This document shows positions 16,963 to 26,163 of a DNA stretch of 64,000 nucleotides, piece after piece. This DNA is from Hyphomicrobiales bacterium (GTDB lineage Bacteria; Pseudomonadota; Alphaproteobacteria; Rhizobiales; JAJFHR01). The stretch's first letter is position 1. Every line of letters starts with the position of its first letter. A program made the translations under genes and the position numbers. The DNA lies in contig JAJFHS010000017.1 in NCBI GenBank assembly GCA_021775475.1, forward strand, positions 62,001 through 126,000, in the 5' to 3' direction. The notes under the pieces are model-generated. The model saw only the letters and a program-made list of their open reading frames with translations, did no database searches and was not told where the DNA came from.

Positions 16963-18037
16963 GGCCAACAATCCCGCCGTTGCGATCAATCACGATCACC
17001 TCGACTTCAACAGGTGCATCGCGCAAGGTTTCCATCGCAGTTGCACTGGCTTTTTTCGCCACATATTGCGCCAGTGGTAACTTGTGTTTTTCCGCCATCG
17101 TCAATACTTCCATAGCCGTGTTGGCCCGCCTTGTCTGCTCCTGAATTTCGGGACTTCCACCAACGTGCTCAACCGCATCGGCCAACCAGTCAAATGACAC
17201 TTGAGAGCGGCCCGAATGTAAATCGAGATAGCCTTGTGCGAGCTTGGTAAGTTTGCCAAAGCCACCGGCGATGGTCACTTTTGGCACCGGGTTTCGGCGT
17301 AGATATTTCAACATGCCACCGGCAAAATCACCCATGTCTATCAGGGCAAAATCAGGCAGATTGTAGAGCTTTTTTATCACGGCTTCAGACGTCGAACCGG
17401 TAGCTCCGGCCACATGGTTAAAGCCATTGGCGCGCGCCACATCAATGCCGCTGTGAATGGAGTGTATCCAGGCTGAGCATGAAAATGGATGAACAATTCC
17501 CGTTGTGCCCAGAATAGATATTCCTCCGATGATACCCAGCCGCGGGTTCCAGGTTTTCAGCGCAAGTTTTTCTCCGTCTGCCACAGAAATCTCAATTTCC
17601 ACATCGCCTGAGACACCATGTTTCAGTGCAATTTCCCCAATAACCTGTTCCATCATCAAGCGCGGCACCGGGTTTATGGCGGGCTGTCCCGGCGCTATTG
17701 GCAAACCGGCCTTGGTTACCATGCCCACCCCTTGGCCCGCCTTGAACAAGATGCCACTGCCCGCTTCGCCGAACCGCACAGTCGACGTAATCAATGCCTG
17801 ATGGGTGACATCGGGATCATCTCCTGCATCTTTAACGATGCTGGCGCTGGCCCAATCCTTACTTTTTTCCTCCCGCGCAAGAGCAAATGCGGGCGTCTGG
17901 CCTTTGGGCAGGGTGATGGTGACCGGGTCGGGAAACTCACCGGTTATGAGGGCTGTTAAAGCTGCGCGGGTGGCCGCCGTTGCGCACGCCCCCGTTGTCC
18001 ATCCCTGACGTAATTTTTGTTGTGGCTTGCGGCTCAT
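16952..18037 (-). CDS. cbiD: cobalt-precorrin-5B C1-methyltransferase
   Basis: A 361-residue CbiD, the C1-methyltransferase of the cobalt-early (anaerobic-type) pathway that replaces CobF. LRQGWTTGACATAATRAAL at residues 9-27 and the GTTGIVHPFSCSAW and VAGATGSTSEA segments are diagnostic. Upstream alternatives begin with a GTG at 18043, but the ATG at 18037 is simpler. It is divergent from cobA across 64 bases and co-transcribed with cobK. Together with CbiG and CbiX it shows that cobalt is inserted first. Confidence 0.93.
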   Translation of the reverse strand: MSRKPQQKLRQGWTTGACATAATRAALTALITGEFPDPVTITLPKGQTPAFALAREEKSKDWASASIVKDAGDDPDVTHQALITSTVRFGEAGSGILFKAGQGVGMVTKAGLPIAPGQPAINPVPRLMMEQVIGEIALKHGVSGDVEIEISVADGEKLALKTWNPRLGIIGGISILGTTGIVHPFSCSAWIHSIHSGIDVARANGFNHVAGATGSTSEAVIKKLYNLPDFALIDMGDFAGGMLKYLRRNPVPKVTIAGGFGKLTKLAQGYLDLHSGRSQVSFDWLADAVEHVGGSPEIQEQTRRANTAMEVLTMAEKHKLPLAQYVAKKASATAMETLRDAPVEVEVIVIDRNGGIVGRAY

Positions 18038-18101
18038 AACCACTGTTATAGATCATCAAAGCTAGGTCACAAACGAGAATATAGTGTAGTGTAATCGCAT
18101 A

Positions 18102-18917
18102 ATGATTGATCCTTTTGACAATATGCCACCCTTCGAGCCGGGCTGGGTCTGGCTTGCCGGTGCTGGCCCCGGAAATCCGGGCCTGGTGACGCTGTTGGCT
18201 CTGCATGGCTTGCGCCACGCAGACGTGGTAATTCATGATGCTCTGGTCAATCCTGAAATTCTGAAATTTGCCCGCGATGGAGCAATTATCGAATATGCCG
18301 GCAAGCGCGGTGGCAAGCCTTCACCCAAACAGCGCGATATCTCTTTGAGGTTGATTGAGCTAGCACGCGAAAACAAACGCGTGTTGCGCCTCAAGGGCGG
18401 AGATCCTTTTGTCTTTGGCCGCGGCGGCGAAGAAGCTTTAAGTCTGGTTGAAAGTAATATCCCCTTTCGCATCGTCCCGGGCATTTCCGCTGGCATTGGC
18501 GGGCTGGCCTATGCCGGTATTCCGGTCACCCACCGCGACACCAACCAGACGGTGACTTTTATTACCGGTCATGATTCACAAGGCCAGGTACCCCATGGTG
18601 TCGATTGGGCGCAGATTGCCCGCGGCTCGCAGGTTCTGGTGATCTATATGGCGCTTAAACACGCCCCCCAGATTGCCCGGAAATTGCTGGATGGCGGACG
18701 CTCAGGCGATGAACCGGCAGCCATTGTGGCCGACGCCAGCCTGCCCGGCCAGCAGGTGGTCGAAACTACTTTGGCACAATTGCCGCAAGCGATTGAGGAA
18801 AGCGGCATAGCGCCACCGGCAATTGTTGTTATTGGTGAGGTGGTACGCTTTAGAACCGCATTGAACTGGCTCGAAAAAGCGCGTGAAGCCGCTGGCCGAA
18901 ACGCTGGTGAGGATTGA
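18102..18917 (+). CDS. cobA: uroporphyrinogen-III C-methyltransferase
   Basis: A 271-residue SUMT that methylates uroporphyrinogen III at C2 and C7 to give precorrin-2, the branch point to sirohydrochlorin, the CbiX substrate. LAGAGPGNPGLVTLLALHGL (about 19-38), VLRLKGGDPFVFGRGGEEAL and VVPGISAGIGGLAYAGIP-like segments are all present. No CysG-type oxidase/ferrochelatase domain is fused, so oxidation to sirohydrochlorin must be done elsewhere. The ATG at 18102 was chosen; an internal Met at residue 8 is possible. It overlaps cobB (TGATG). Confidence 0.94.
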   Translation: MIDPFDNMPPFEPGWVWLAGAGPGNPGLVTLLALHGLRHADVVIHDALVNPEILKFARDGAIIEYAGKRGGKPSPKQRDISLRLIELARENKRVLRLKGGDPFVFGRGGEEALSLVESNIPFRIVPGISAGIGGLAYAGIPVTHRDTNQTVTFITGHDSQGQVPHGVDWAQIARGSQVLVIYMALKHAPQIARKLLDGGRSGDEPAAIVADASLPGQQVVETTLAQLPQAIEESGIAPPAIVVIGEVVRFRTALNWLEKAREAAGRNAGED

Positions 18918-20233
18918 TGCGCGGCCTGTTGATAGCAGCGCCAGCCAGTGGCTGTGGCAAGACCACGGTGACGCTGGGGTTTATCAGAGCACTGATTGAG
19001 GCCGGACACAAAGTCGCCTCAGCCAAAGCTGGACCGGATTATATCGACCCCCGGTTTCATCTCGCCGCAGGTGCCAACAGGTGTTTCAACCTCGACCCCT
19101 GGGCCATGCGAGAACAAACCCTGATGTCGTTGGCGAACCTTGCGACTGATACAAATGACCTGCTGATTGTGGAAGGCATGATGGGCCTGTTCGATGGTGC
19201 GCGTGATGGCACCGGATCAAGTGCTGATTTGGCCGAAATGCTCAATCTGCCGGTTATTCTGGTTATGGATGCAGCTTCGCAGTCTCACTCTATTGCCGCT
19301 GTTGCCAGCGGTTTTGCCAGCCATCGTCAGAAATGCCAAATTGCCGGAATTATCCTCAATTCCGTCGGCAGCGCTGCCCACGAAAAAATGCTGCGCGAGG
19401 CACTGGCTCCGCTTGAAATTCCAGTGATTGGGGCGCTTCGGCGCGATGATGCCCTCAGTTTGCCCCATCGCCATCTTGGCCTTGTGCAGGCTGGCGAACA
19501 TGAAAACCTTGAGGATTTTGTTGCCAGCGTGGCAGCGCACATTAGTGAAAATCTCGATCTTGATCTGTTGGTTAAGTTGGCACAGCCATTAAAACCGGGG
19601 CCACTTGAACCCTGCAATAATTCCCTGCCGCCACTGGGGCAGAATATTGCTATTGCCCGCGACATAGCCTTTGAATTCACCTACCCGCATTTTTTGCAAC
19701 ACTGGCGAAGTGCCGGGGCCGGGATTTCCTTTTTCTCGCCCCTTGCCAATGAGGCTCCTGCCAAAGACAGCGATGCAGTTTTTCTGCCCGGCGGCTATCC
19801 CGAACTTCATGCCGGTCGCCTTGGTGCCAATGAGATTTTTCTCGATGGTCTGCGCGAGGCGGCAAATTCAAACGTGCTGATCTATGGTGAGTGTGGCGGC
19901 TATATGGTTTTAGGCGAAGGTTTGACAGATGCACAAGGCGTTGGTTATGCCATGGCTGGATTGTTACCGGTCAGCACCAGCTTTGCCGAGCGCAAGCTGC
20001 ATCTGGGCTATCGCAGGCTTACACCTTGTGACAGTGACACCCCATGGTCGCAGGAATTATCAGCGCACGAATTTCATTATGCCAGGGTAACGACACAGCA
20101 AGAAGGTGGTCGTTTGTTTGAAGCAGTTGATGCAACCGGAAGTTCTCTTGGTGCCATGGGGCACAGGCGCGGGTGCGTCATGGGCTCGTTTGCACATATT
20201 ATCGATTACCGTCCAAAAGCCTCATTGTCATGA
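18917..20233 (+). CDS. cobB: cobyrinate a,c-diamide synthase
   Basis: A 438-residue CobB/CbiA glutamine-dependent amidase. The N-terminal ATP-grasping half starts with [20 protein letters not shown] (P-loop at about 10-17) and has AKAGPDYIDPRFH and VEGMMGLFDG. The C-terminal class I-like GATase half has FLPGGYPELHAG and YGECGGYMVLGEGL (catalytic Cys about 325). It amidates the a and c acetates of (cobalt-)cobyrinate. The family name is CbiA in early-cobalt organisms. The start ATG overlaps the cobA stop, and the stop overlaps the cobD ATG. Confidence 0.93.
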   Translation: MRGLLIAAPASGCGKTTVTLGFIRALIEAGHKVASAKAGPDYIDPRFHLAAGANRCFNLDPWAMREQTLMSLANLATDTNDLLIVEGMMGLFDGARDGTGSSADLAEMLNLPVILVMDAASQSHSIAAVASGFASHRQKCQIAGIILNSVGSAAHEKMLREALAPLEIPVIGALRRDDALSLPHRHLGLVQAGEHENLEDFVASVAAHISENLDLDLLVKLAQPLKPGPLEPCNNSLPPLGQNIAIARDIAFEFTYPHFLQHWRSAGAGISFFSPLANEAPAKDSDAVFLPGGYPELHAGRLGANEIFLDGLREAANSNVLIYGECGGYMVLGEGLTDAQGVGYAMAGLLPVSTSFAERKLHLGYRRLTPCDSDTPWSQELSAHEFHYARVTTQQEGGRLFEAVDATGSSLGAMGHRRGCVMGSFAHIIDYRPKASLS

Positions 20234-21198
20234 GTTTTCATTTTTCAACTCTGTTTTTAGCCCTGATAATAGATACAATCATCGGCGACCCCGACTGGCT
20301 TTGGCGCAAGGTATCTCATCCGGTGGTGTGGATAGGTTATGTTATCAGCAAACTGGATGAGCGCTTTAACATCTCAACGGATGACCAAACGCAGCGGCAG
20401 CAAAAAGGCGTGTATGCACTGATTTTTCTCATAATTCTTGGGTCAGCCTTTGGGTTATTATTGCAATTTTTTATTGAAGGACTGACTTTGTCCTGGGGTA
20501 TTGAAGCCGTCGTGGTGGCGATCTTTTTGTCGGGCCGCAGTCTTTATGATCATGTGGCTCGCGTCGCCGTAAAGCTTGAAAATGCTGATTTGAGTGAAGC
20601 GCGTGAGGCGGTGGCGCAGATTGTTGGTCGCAACCCGAAAACCCTTGATCAAGCTGGTGTTGCGCGTGCGGCAATTGAAAGTCTGGCTGAAAATTTTTCC
20701 GACGGTGTGGTTGCCCCGGCATTCTGGTATCTCGTTGCCGGACTGCCCGGTCTGATTGTCTACAAGATGATCAATACAGCCGATTCGATGATTGGCCATA
20801 AAACCGATCGCTACCTTGACTTTGGCAAAGCCACAGCCCGCCTCGATGATCTTGTCAACCTCCTAGCGTCGAGAATTACGGCAATACTTTGTGTTATCGC
20901 CATCGCTTTTATTCATGGTGTCGGGGCAGCAAAATACGCCTGGAGCGCTATTGGCAAAGATGCTGCAAAACATCGTTCTCCCAATGCCGGATGGCCCGAA
21001 GCTGCCATGGCGGGCGGGCTTGATATTGCGCTTTCAGGGCCACGTACCTACGAGGAGAAATCAGATAATGAGCCCTGGATAAATCAAAACGGGCGCAAAA
21101 AAATTGATCATAAGGATATCAAAATGGCTTTGCGCCTTTACATCACTGGCCTACTGATCCTGGCTGTTGTTGTCGGATTTTATGGAATTATCTTTTAA
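20230..21198 (+). CDS. cobD: adenosylcobinamide-phosphate synthase, membrane protein
   Basis: A 322-residue CobD/CbiB membrane enzyme that attaches aminopropanol (phosphate) to adenosylcobyrate. LALIIDTIIGDPDWLWRKVSHPVVWIG near the N-terminus, RAAIESLAENFSDGVVAPAFWYLVAG in the middle, NTADSMIGHKTDRY and the SPNAGWPEAAMAGGLD loop are characteristic, with about five hydrophobic segments. Longer frames begin at 20173, but the ATG at 20230 couples to the cobB stop (ATGA) and matches family N-termini. It ends in TTAA shared with the convergent bluB gene. Confidence 0.93.
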   Translation: MSFHFSTLFLALIIDTIIGDPDWLWRKVSHPVVWIGYVISKLDERFNISTDDQTQRQQKGVYALIFLIILGSAFGLLLQFFIEGLTLSWGIEAVVVAIFLSGRSLYDHVARVAVKLENADLSEAREAVAQIVGRNPKTLDQAGVARAAIESLAENFSDGVVAPAFWYLVAGLPGLIVYKMINTADSMIGHKTDRYLDFGKATARLDDLVNLLASRITAILCVIAIAFIHGVGAAKYAWSAIGKDAAKHRSPNAGWPEAAMAGGLDIALSGPRTYEEKSDNEPWINQNGRKKIDHKDIKMALRLYITGLLILAVVVGFYGIIF

Positions 21199-21872
21199 CG
21201 CTTGTGCAAAATGCGCGCAGCATTATCGCGGTCCTGCCAGCCCTGGCGTACCAGTTCGGGCACAGCGTGTTCCTCTACAGGATAACCCACACACAAGTAC
21301 CCAACCAGTTCCCAGCTGTCGGGAACATCCAACACCGCGCGTACTTCTTCAGGGTCAAGGATCGACACCCAGCCGACACCAATGCCGCGGGCGCGCGCAG
21401 CCAGCCACAGGGTATGAACCGCCAGCACGGTGGAGTATTGCAAAGTTTCCGGCATGGTTTTGCGGCCAAGCCCTGATCCGGTTTGTGTTGATGTATCAAC
21501 AAAAACTGCCAGATGAACCGGGGCCTGCTTTAGGCCAGCTAACTTGAGGGAGGCATAAAGCTTGGCCTTTTCGCCGCGATAATCTTCCAGTGCTTCGCGA
21601 TTACAGCTAGCAAAAATACCGCGTATTTGTTCGCGCCGCTCATCTTGTTCCACACTGACAAAGCGCCACGGTTGAGAATTGCCTACTGAAGGCGCTAATG
21701 CGGCTGCATCCAGTAATTCGTCAATTAGTTCATCGGAGACTGGATCGGTTCGAAAATTACGCACATCACGACGCCAGACAAACAGATCATCCAGTTTGCC
21801 CTGAAAATCATCATCAAAGTCAGGGGTGTCCTGAGCTTCGTTGTTTCCATCATTTTTATCGTGCACAGACAT
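21195..21872 (-). CDS. bluB: 5,6-dimethylbenzimidazole synthase
   Basis: A 225-residue BluB, a flavin-destroying nitroreductase-fold enzyme that uses oxygen to turn FMNH2 into DMB, the lower ligand of cobalamin. WRRDVRNFRTDPVS near residue 33, APSVGNSQPWRFV (about 59) and ARARGIGVGWVSILDP (about 158) are typical, including the Asp-Arg-Arg-like N-terminal patch. The first 25 residues are acidic and low-complexity (NDGNNEAQDTPDFDDDF). It is convergent with cobD and 54 bases downstream of the DadA-like gene, with which it may be co-transcribed. Confidence 0.92.
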   Translation of the reverse strand: MSVHDKNDGNNEAQDTPDFDDDFQGKLDDLFVWRRDVRNFRTDPVSDELIDELLDAAALAPSVGNSQPWRFVSVEQDERREQIRGIFASCNREALEDYRGEKAKLYASLKLAGLKQAPVHLAVFVDTSTQTGSGLGRKTMPETLQYSTVLAVHTLWLAARARGIGVGWVSILDPEEVRAVLDVPDSWELVGYLCVGYPVEEHAVPELVRQGWQDRDNAARILHKR

Positions 21873-21914
21873 CGTATCACTATGTTTTTGTAATCGCTGA
21901 AGCTCTTATACCAC

Positions 21915-21926
21915 AGTATCGATACT
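21915..21926. promoter_or_regulatory. 12-bp palindrome between DadA-like gene and bluB
   Basis: AGTATCGATACT is a perfect palindrome directly after the stop codon of the DadA-like gene and 42 bases before the bluB start. It could be an operator for bluB or chance; nothing else supports a function. Confidence 0.25.
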
Positions 21927-23171
21927 CTAAAACCGATCAACGCGAAAGGGGGATAAATCTATATTGGGTTTTCTGCCCGCTATCAGATCGGCTATCAGCC
22001 TACCGGTCTTGGGTCCTATGGTGAGGCCAAGATGCTGGTGGCCGAAGGCGAAATAAACATTGTCGAAATGGGGTGAGCCGCCAATCACCGGCAGGCTGTC
22101 AGGCAGTGTTGGCCGCTGTCCCATCCACATGGTATATTCTTTTGTCTGAACGCCCGGAAACAGGGTTTTTGCGTGTTTTAAAAAGGTCTCGGCGCGGGCA
22201 TAATCGGGTGGTGCATCAAGTTTGCCAAATTCAACCAGTCCGGCCAACCGCAGCCCCATCGACATGGGCGTTGCGATAAACTTGCCGAAGGTGGCCATCA
22301 CCGGCCCGGTGGGCATGATACCGGGATCAGTCAGCGTTATGTGATAGCCGCGTTCAGCTTCCAGCGGCACGATGCTACCCAGCTTTTTAGCAAGCTTTGC
22401 CGACCACGCCCCTGCGGCAATAACCACCTGGGTAAATTCCAGTGTATCGCCGCTGAGAACCAGACGCCGAGGCTTGCCGTCTACAATTTCGATGTCTTTG
22501 ACTTCCGCGGTTAGGATTTTACCCCCAAGGGCCGTAAAGCCTTGCGCCAATCCCTTTACCACCAATGCGGGATCAAGCACATAACCATAATCTTCCATCA
22601 GGACGCCAAACGAAAATTCACCCGACAGTATCGGGTCATAATCCGCCAGCATCTTTCCCTGAATTATGGTCGTGCGGGCATTATGTTTGCGGCGAATTTT
22701 CCAACCGTATTCATCGGCATTGTAGGCAGCTTCATCGCGATAAAGGTTAAGTGTTGGCGCTGGCTTTATCAGTTTTTCAGCAGCTGTACCTTTGGCCAAA
22801 TCCAAGTGTTGCTCAACTGTATCAAGCGTCAACAAGGCAAGGGCATTTGATATGTGCTCAATTCTGTCGGGCGAAGCATTGCGCAAAAACTGCCAGAACC
22901 ACGGCAACATACGCGCAGCATAAGGCCAGCGCAGCGACAGTGGCCCCATGGGATCGAGCAGCATTTTGGGGATTTTGGCAACAATCCCCGGTGTTGCCGC
23001 TGGTACCATACCGTGTGACGCCAACACGCCGGCATTGCCGAACGAAGTGGCGTCACCGGGTTCGAGACGATCAACCAGGGTTACGTTAAAACCGGCGCGT
23101 TGCAGATGTAGAGCGCACGATACCCCTACAATTCCGGCCCCAATGACTGCAATGGCACCTGATCTAGTCAC
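21927..23171 (-). CDS. DadA-like FAD-dependent D-amino acid dehydrogenase
   Basis: A 414-residue flavin oxidoreductase of the DAO/DadA family. AIAVIGAGIVGVSCALHLQR at residues 6-25 binds FAD, TSFGNAGVLA (about 45) follows as in DadA, and HQHLGLTIGPKTGRLIADL closes the C-terminal FAD site. It would oxidatively deaminate D-amino acids or similar imino/amino acids to keto acids in the membrane or cytoplasm. The start is GTG at 23171, five bases after the aminotransferase stop, so the two are one operon for amine or amino-acid use. The substrate is not decided by sequence. Confidence 0.85.
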   Translation of the reverse strand: MTRSGAIAVIGAGIVGVSCALHLQRAGFNVTLVDRLEPGDATSFGNAGVLASHGMVPAATPGIVAKIPKMLLDPMGPLSLRWPYAARMLPWFWQFLRNASPDRIEHISNALALLTLDTVEQHLDLAKGTAAEKLIKPAPTLNLYRDEAAYNADEYGWKIRRKHNARTTIIQGKMLADYDPILSGEFSFGVLMEDYGYVLDPALVVKGLAQGFTALGGKILTAEVKDIEIVDGKPRRLVLSGDTLEFTQVVIAAGAWSAKLAKKLGSIVPLEAERGYHITLTDPGIMPTGPVMATFGKFIATPMSMGLRLAGLVEFGKLDAPPDYARAETFLKHAKTLFPGVQTKEYTMWMGQRPTLPDSLPVIGGSPHFDNVYFAFGHQHLGLTIGPKTGRLIADLIAGRKPNIDLSPFRVDRF

Positions 23172-23176
23172 TGGCT

Positions 23177-24487
23177 TTAGGTCAAGGACTCGCGCAAAAT
23201 ATCGACCATACTGTCAACATTTTCCCGCGTGGCAATAAACTGCGGTGCAAGAATGCCGGTATCTCCGGTGAACTTCACATGGAGGCCATTCCAGAACAGC
23301 TCTTTCTGCAATGCCGTGCCAAATGCACCGGGTGCACCTTCAGGTTTAAGATCAATACCAGCCATCAGGCCATAGCCTCTGATGCCAACGATTTTGTCGA
23401 GGCTTTCGAGCTCAAACATCTTGTCGAGGAAATATTCGGAAAGCTTGGCTGCTTTATCAAACAATCCTTCGTTTTTGTAGATATCCTGCGTGGCAATGCC
23501 AGCGGCACAGGCGGCGGGATGACCTGAATATGTATAGCCATGGAAAAACTCAATGGCACTTTGCGGCGAAGCTTCGGTCACGGTTTCGTAAACCATATCC
23601 TTGACGCCAACTGCTCCCATGGGCTGACAGCCGTTGGTCAGGGCTTTGGCCATAGTCATGATATCGGGAACAACACCAAAGGCGTCAGCGGCGAATGGTG
23701 TGCCAAGGCGGCCAAATCCAGTAATCACTTCATCAAACACCAGCAAAATACCGTGGGCATCGCAAATTTCACGCAAGCGCTCGAGATATCCTTTTGGCGG
23801 CACCAGACACCCGGTAGAACCGGCAATCGGCTCAACAAAACATGCTGCAATTGTGCTGCCACCATAGGTCTGGGCGAAACGTTCGAGATCATCAGCAAGT
23901 TCGACGCCTTTTTCAGGTTGCCCGCGCAAATAGGGCTCATCGCCGCTCATAGTATGGCGCAGGCACACAACATTAGGCATCACACTGGTAAAGGTTTCGC
24001 GGTTTTTCACCATGCCGGCCAGCGAAACCCCACCCATATTTACACCGTGATAAGCGCGGTCACGCGAGACAAAGCGGGTGCGTTGTCCTTCGCCACGGGC
24101 GCGATGATAGGCCATGACAATTTTCAAGGCCGTATCAATCGATTCCGAGCCTGAATTTGTGAAAAACACATGGTTGATATCTTCAGGCGTGATGGCAGCA
24201 ATCTTGCGGGCCAGCTCAAACGAGCCTGGATGGGAAACTTGGAAGGGAGCGGCATAATCATTGCTGAGCAACTGGGCATGCACTGCATCGGCTATTTCTG
24301 TACGGCCATGACCGGCGGGCACGCAAAACAGACCGGATGATCCATCCAGTATTTGACCGCCGCGATGATCCCAAAGATGAACGCCTGAACTTTTTACCAC
24401 CAGGCGGGGGTCTTTCTTGAACTCGCGATTTGCCGTAAACGGCATCCAGTGTTCTTCCAACGAATTGGGAAATGACAGATCATCCAT
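23177..24487 (-). CDS. omega-amino acid:pyruvate aminotransferase (class III)
   Basis: A 436-residue class III PLP aminotransferase that closely resembles beta-alanine:pyruvate transaminases. EHWMPFTANREFKKDPRLV at the N-terminus, NSGSESIDTALK (about 113), LVFDEVITGFGRLG (about 253) and the PLP-Lys in MTMAKALTNGCQPMGA (about 285) are present. It transfers the amino group of beta-alanine, taurine-like or other omega-amines to pyruvate. The ATG at 24487 is preferred over a TTG just upstream because AAGGAGAG sits 6 bases before it. It is divergent from a MocR regulator that likely controls it, and it heads the operon with the DadA-like gene. Confidence 0.88.
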   Translation of the reverse strand: MDDLSFPNSLEEHWMPFTANREFKKDPRLVVKSSGVHLWDHRGGQILDGSSGLFCVPAGHGRTEIADAVHAQLLSNDYAAPFQVSHPGSFELARKIAAITPEDINHVFFTNSGSESIDTALKIVMAYHRARGEGQRTRFVSRDRAYHGVNMGGVSLAGMVKNRETFTSVMPNVVCLRHTMSGDEPYLRGQPEKGVELADDLERFAQTYGGSTIAACFVEPIAGSTGCLVPPKGYLERLREICDAHGILLVFDEVITGFGRLGTPFAADAFGVVPDIMTMAKALTNGCQPMGAVGVKDMVYETVTEASPQSAIEFFHGYTYSGHPAACAAGIATQDIYKNEGLFDKAAKLSEYFLDKMFELESLDKIVGIRGYGLMAGIDLKPEGAPGAFGTALQKELFWNGLHVKFTGDTGILAPQFIATRENVDSMVDILRESLT

Positions 24488-24567
24488 CAAAATCTCTCCT
24501 TCTTAAGGAACAGCGTAAATATTGTTGCACCTTACCATAAATCAAACTTGACCCTAGTGTTTTTCCA

Positions 24568-24605
24568 GTCTCATAGTAGGGCCAGATATAGCTATAACTT
24601 GAGAC
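24568..24605. promoter_or_regulatory. inverted repeat and palindrome in the aminotransferase/MocR divergent region
   Basis: GTCTCA (24568-24573) is mirrored by TGAGAC (24600-24605), with the palindrome TATAGCTATA (24587-24596) between them. The site sits just before the MocR-type gene at 24612 and faces the divergent aminotransferase promoter. MocR/GabR proteins bind spaced half-sites in such regions, so this is a candidate operator; the match is by position only. Confidence 0.4.
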
Positions 24606-24611
24606 CAAAAT

Positions 24612-26090
24612 ATGCGTGATTCACTCTTTCAATTAAGCCGCTCGGGACGTATTAATTTGCAGACCGAAATACGTCAGGTGCTGGTTTCAGCTATTTTAAC
24701 CGGACATCTTCCGGCTAACGAACGCGTACCTTCCAGTCGAAAAATGGCTCAAAACATGGGTGTTTCGCGCAATACCGTGGTTTTGGCCTATCAGGGCCTG
24801 CTTGATGATGGTTATCTGGTGGCACATGAACGCAGCGGATACTACGTCAACGGTAAAATCCTCGAAGGCCGGATTATTCCGGCACCAGGTGATCACGTTA
24901 CCAAAATCGACGATGAAAGTACGATAGATTGGTCCAGTCGATTTCGCGTGAGGCCGAGCGAACAGGACAATATTTCCAAACCAAAAGACTGGCGCGAGTA
25001 TCCTTATCCATTTATCAGCGGGCAGGTTGATCCGGGATTATTCCCCATTGCCGAATGGCGCGAGTGTTCACGTCAGGTGCTGGGCAAAAGATGGCTTGAT
25101 ATTTCCACGGCTGATGCATACGGCAGCGATGATGAAATGCTGATCGAACAAATCAGAACTCATATTCTGCCCAGACGCGGTATTCTGGCTGATCATGACG
25201 AAATTCTGGTGACTTTAGGCACGCAAAATGCACTTTACTTGCTGGCCAGTCTTCTGGTGTCGCCGGAAACGACTGTGGGTTTTGAAGAGCCCGGATACCC
25301 CGATGCCCGAAATATTTTTCGCCTCAAATCCAGCAGATTGGAGTTTCTCGATGTTGATGAGCACGGATTAACTCTGGGACCTGCATTTCAAAACTGCAAC
25401 ATCATATTCACAACACCGAGCTATCAGGCGCCAACGACGGTAATCATGCCACCGGAGCGGCGACGGGAATTACTTGAAGCGGCTGAGAAATTTGATTGCC
25501 TGATTATCGAAGACGATTATGAATTCGACACTAATTTCAGCGCTCAACCCAGTCCGGCACTTAAATCGCAAGACAAATATGGGCGCGTCATCTATGTCGG
25601 CAGCCTGTCCAAGACGTTGTTTCCCGGCTTGCGTCTGGGTTATCTTGTCGGTCCGCGCGAGTTGGTGCGTGAAGCCCGTCAGCTGCGCCGCCTCATGGTT
25701 CGCCATCCCCCCAACAACAATCAGCGTACCACAGCATTGTTTTTGTCATTGGGGCATCATGATGCGCTGGTCCATAGGCTGCACCGCACCTATCATGCTC
25801 GCGGCATGGAAATGGGTCGCGCACTCTCGCGCTATTTTCCCTATACACCTGAAATTTCACGCTCTGGCGGTTCGAGTTTCTGGGTTCGGGGGCCGAAAAA
25901 CGTTAATGCCGATGAACTCTGCGCCCTCGCTTTGAAAAGTGGCATTATTATCGAGCCGGGAACCATATGGTTTGGTCGCCAACCTGCGCCGGAAAATTAT
26001 ATTCGCCTGGGGATTTCTTCCATCGAAATTGACAAAATTTTTCCCGGCATTGAATTATTGGCGCAGTTAATTGATCAGTTGAAATCTTGA
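24612..26090 (+). CDS. MocR-type transcriptional regulator (GntR wHTH + aminotransferase-like domain)
   Basis: A 492-residue MocR/GabR/PdxR-type regulator. Residues 1-85 are a GntR winged helix (SRSGRINLQTEIRQVL, VPSSRKMAQNMGVSRNTVVLAYQGL). Residues about 125-490 are a fold-type I aminotransferase-like sensor, with the PLP Lys in YVGSLSKTLFPGLRLGYLVG (about 329). Members sense PLP-linked ligands such as GABA, taurine or PLP itself. Its position divergent from an omega-aminotransferase suggests it senses the amine substrate and activates that operon. It is a regulator rather than an enzyme, judging by the fused wHTH. Confidence 0.9.
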   Translation: MRDSLFQLSRSGRINLQTEIRQVLVSAILTGHLPANERVPSSRKMAQNMGVSRNTVVLAYQGLLDDGYLVAHERSGYYVNGKILEGRIIPAPGDHVTKIDDESTIDWSSRFRVRPSEQDNISKPKDWREYPYPFISGQVDPGLFPIAEWRECSRQVLGKRWLDISTADAYGSDDEMLIEQIRTHILPRRGILADHDEILVTLGTQNALYLLASLLVSPETTVGFEEPGYPDARNIFRLKSSRLEFLDVDEHGLTLGPAFQNCNIIFTTPSYQAPTTVIMPPERRRELLEAAEKFDCLIIEDDYEFDTNFSAQPSPALKSQDKYGRVIYVGSLSKTLFPGLRLGYLVGPRELVREARQLRRLMVRHPPNNNQRTTALFLSLGHHDALVHRLHRTYHARGMEMGRALSRYFPYTPEISRSGGSSFWVRGPKNVNADELCALALKSGIIIEPGTIWFGRQPAPENYIRLGISSIEIDKIFPGIELLAQLIDQLKS

Positions 26091-26163
26091 CAAGGAACCG
26101 GATCAGATCCAAGTTTTCAACTCCGGCAACCAATTGTTCGGTTTTATATTTTGGAGAGTGTCG

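Noticed and set aside
21915-21926. AGTATCGATACT palindrome as a terminator
   Set aside because: Too short and without a T-tract; listed only as a weak site.
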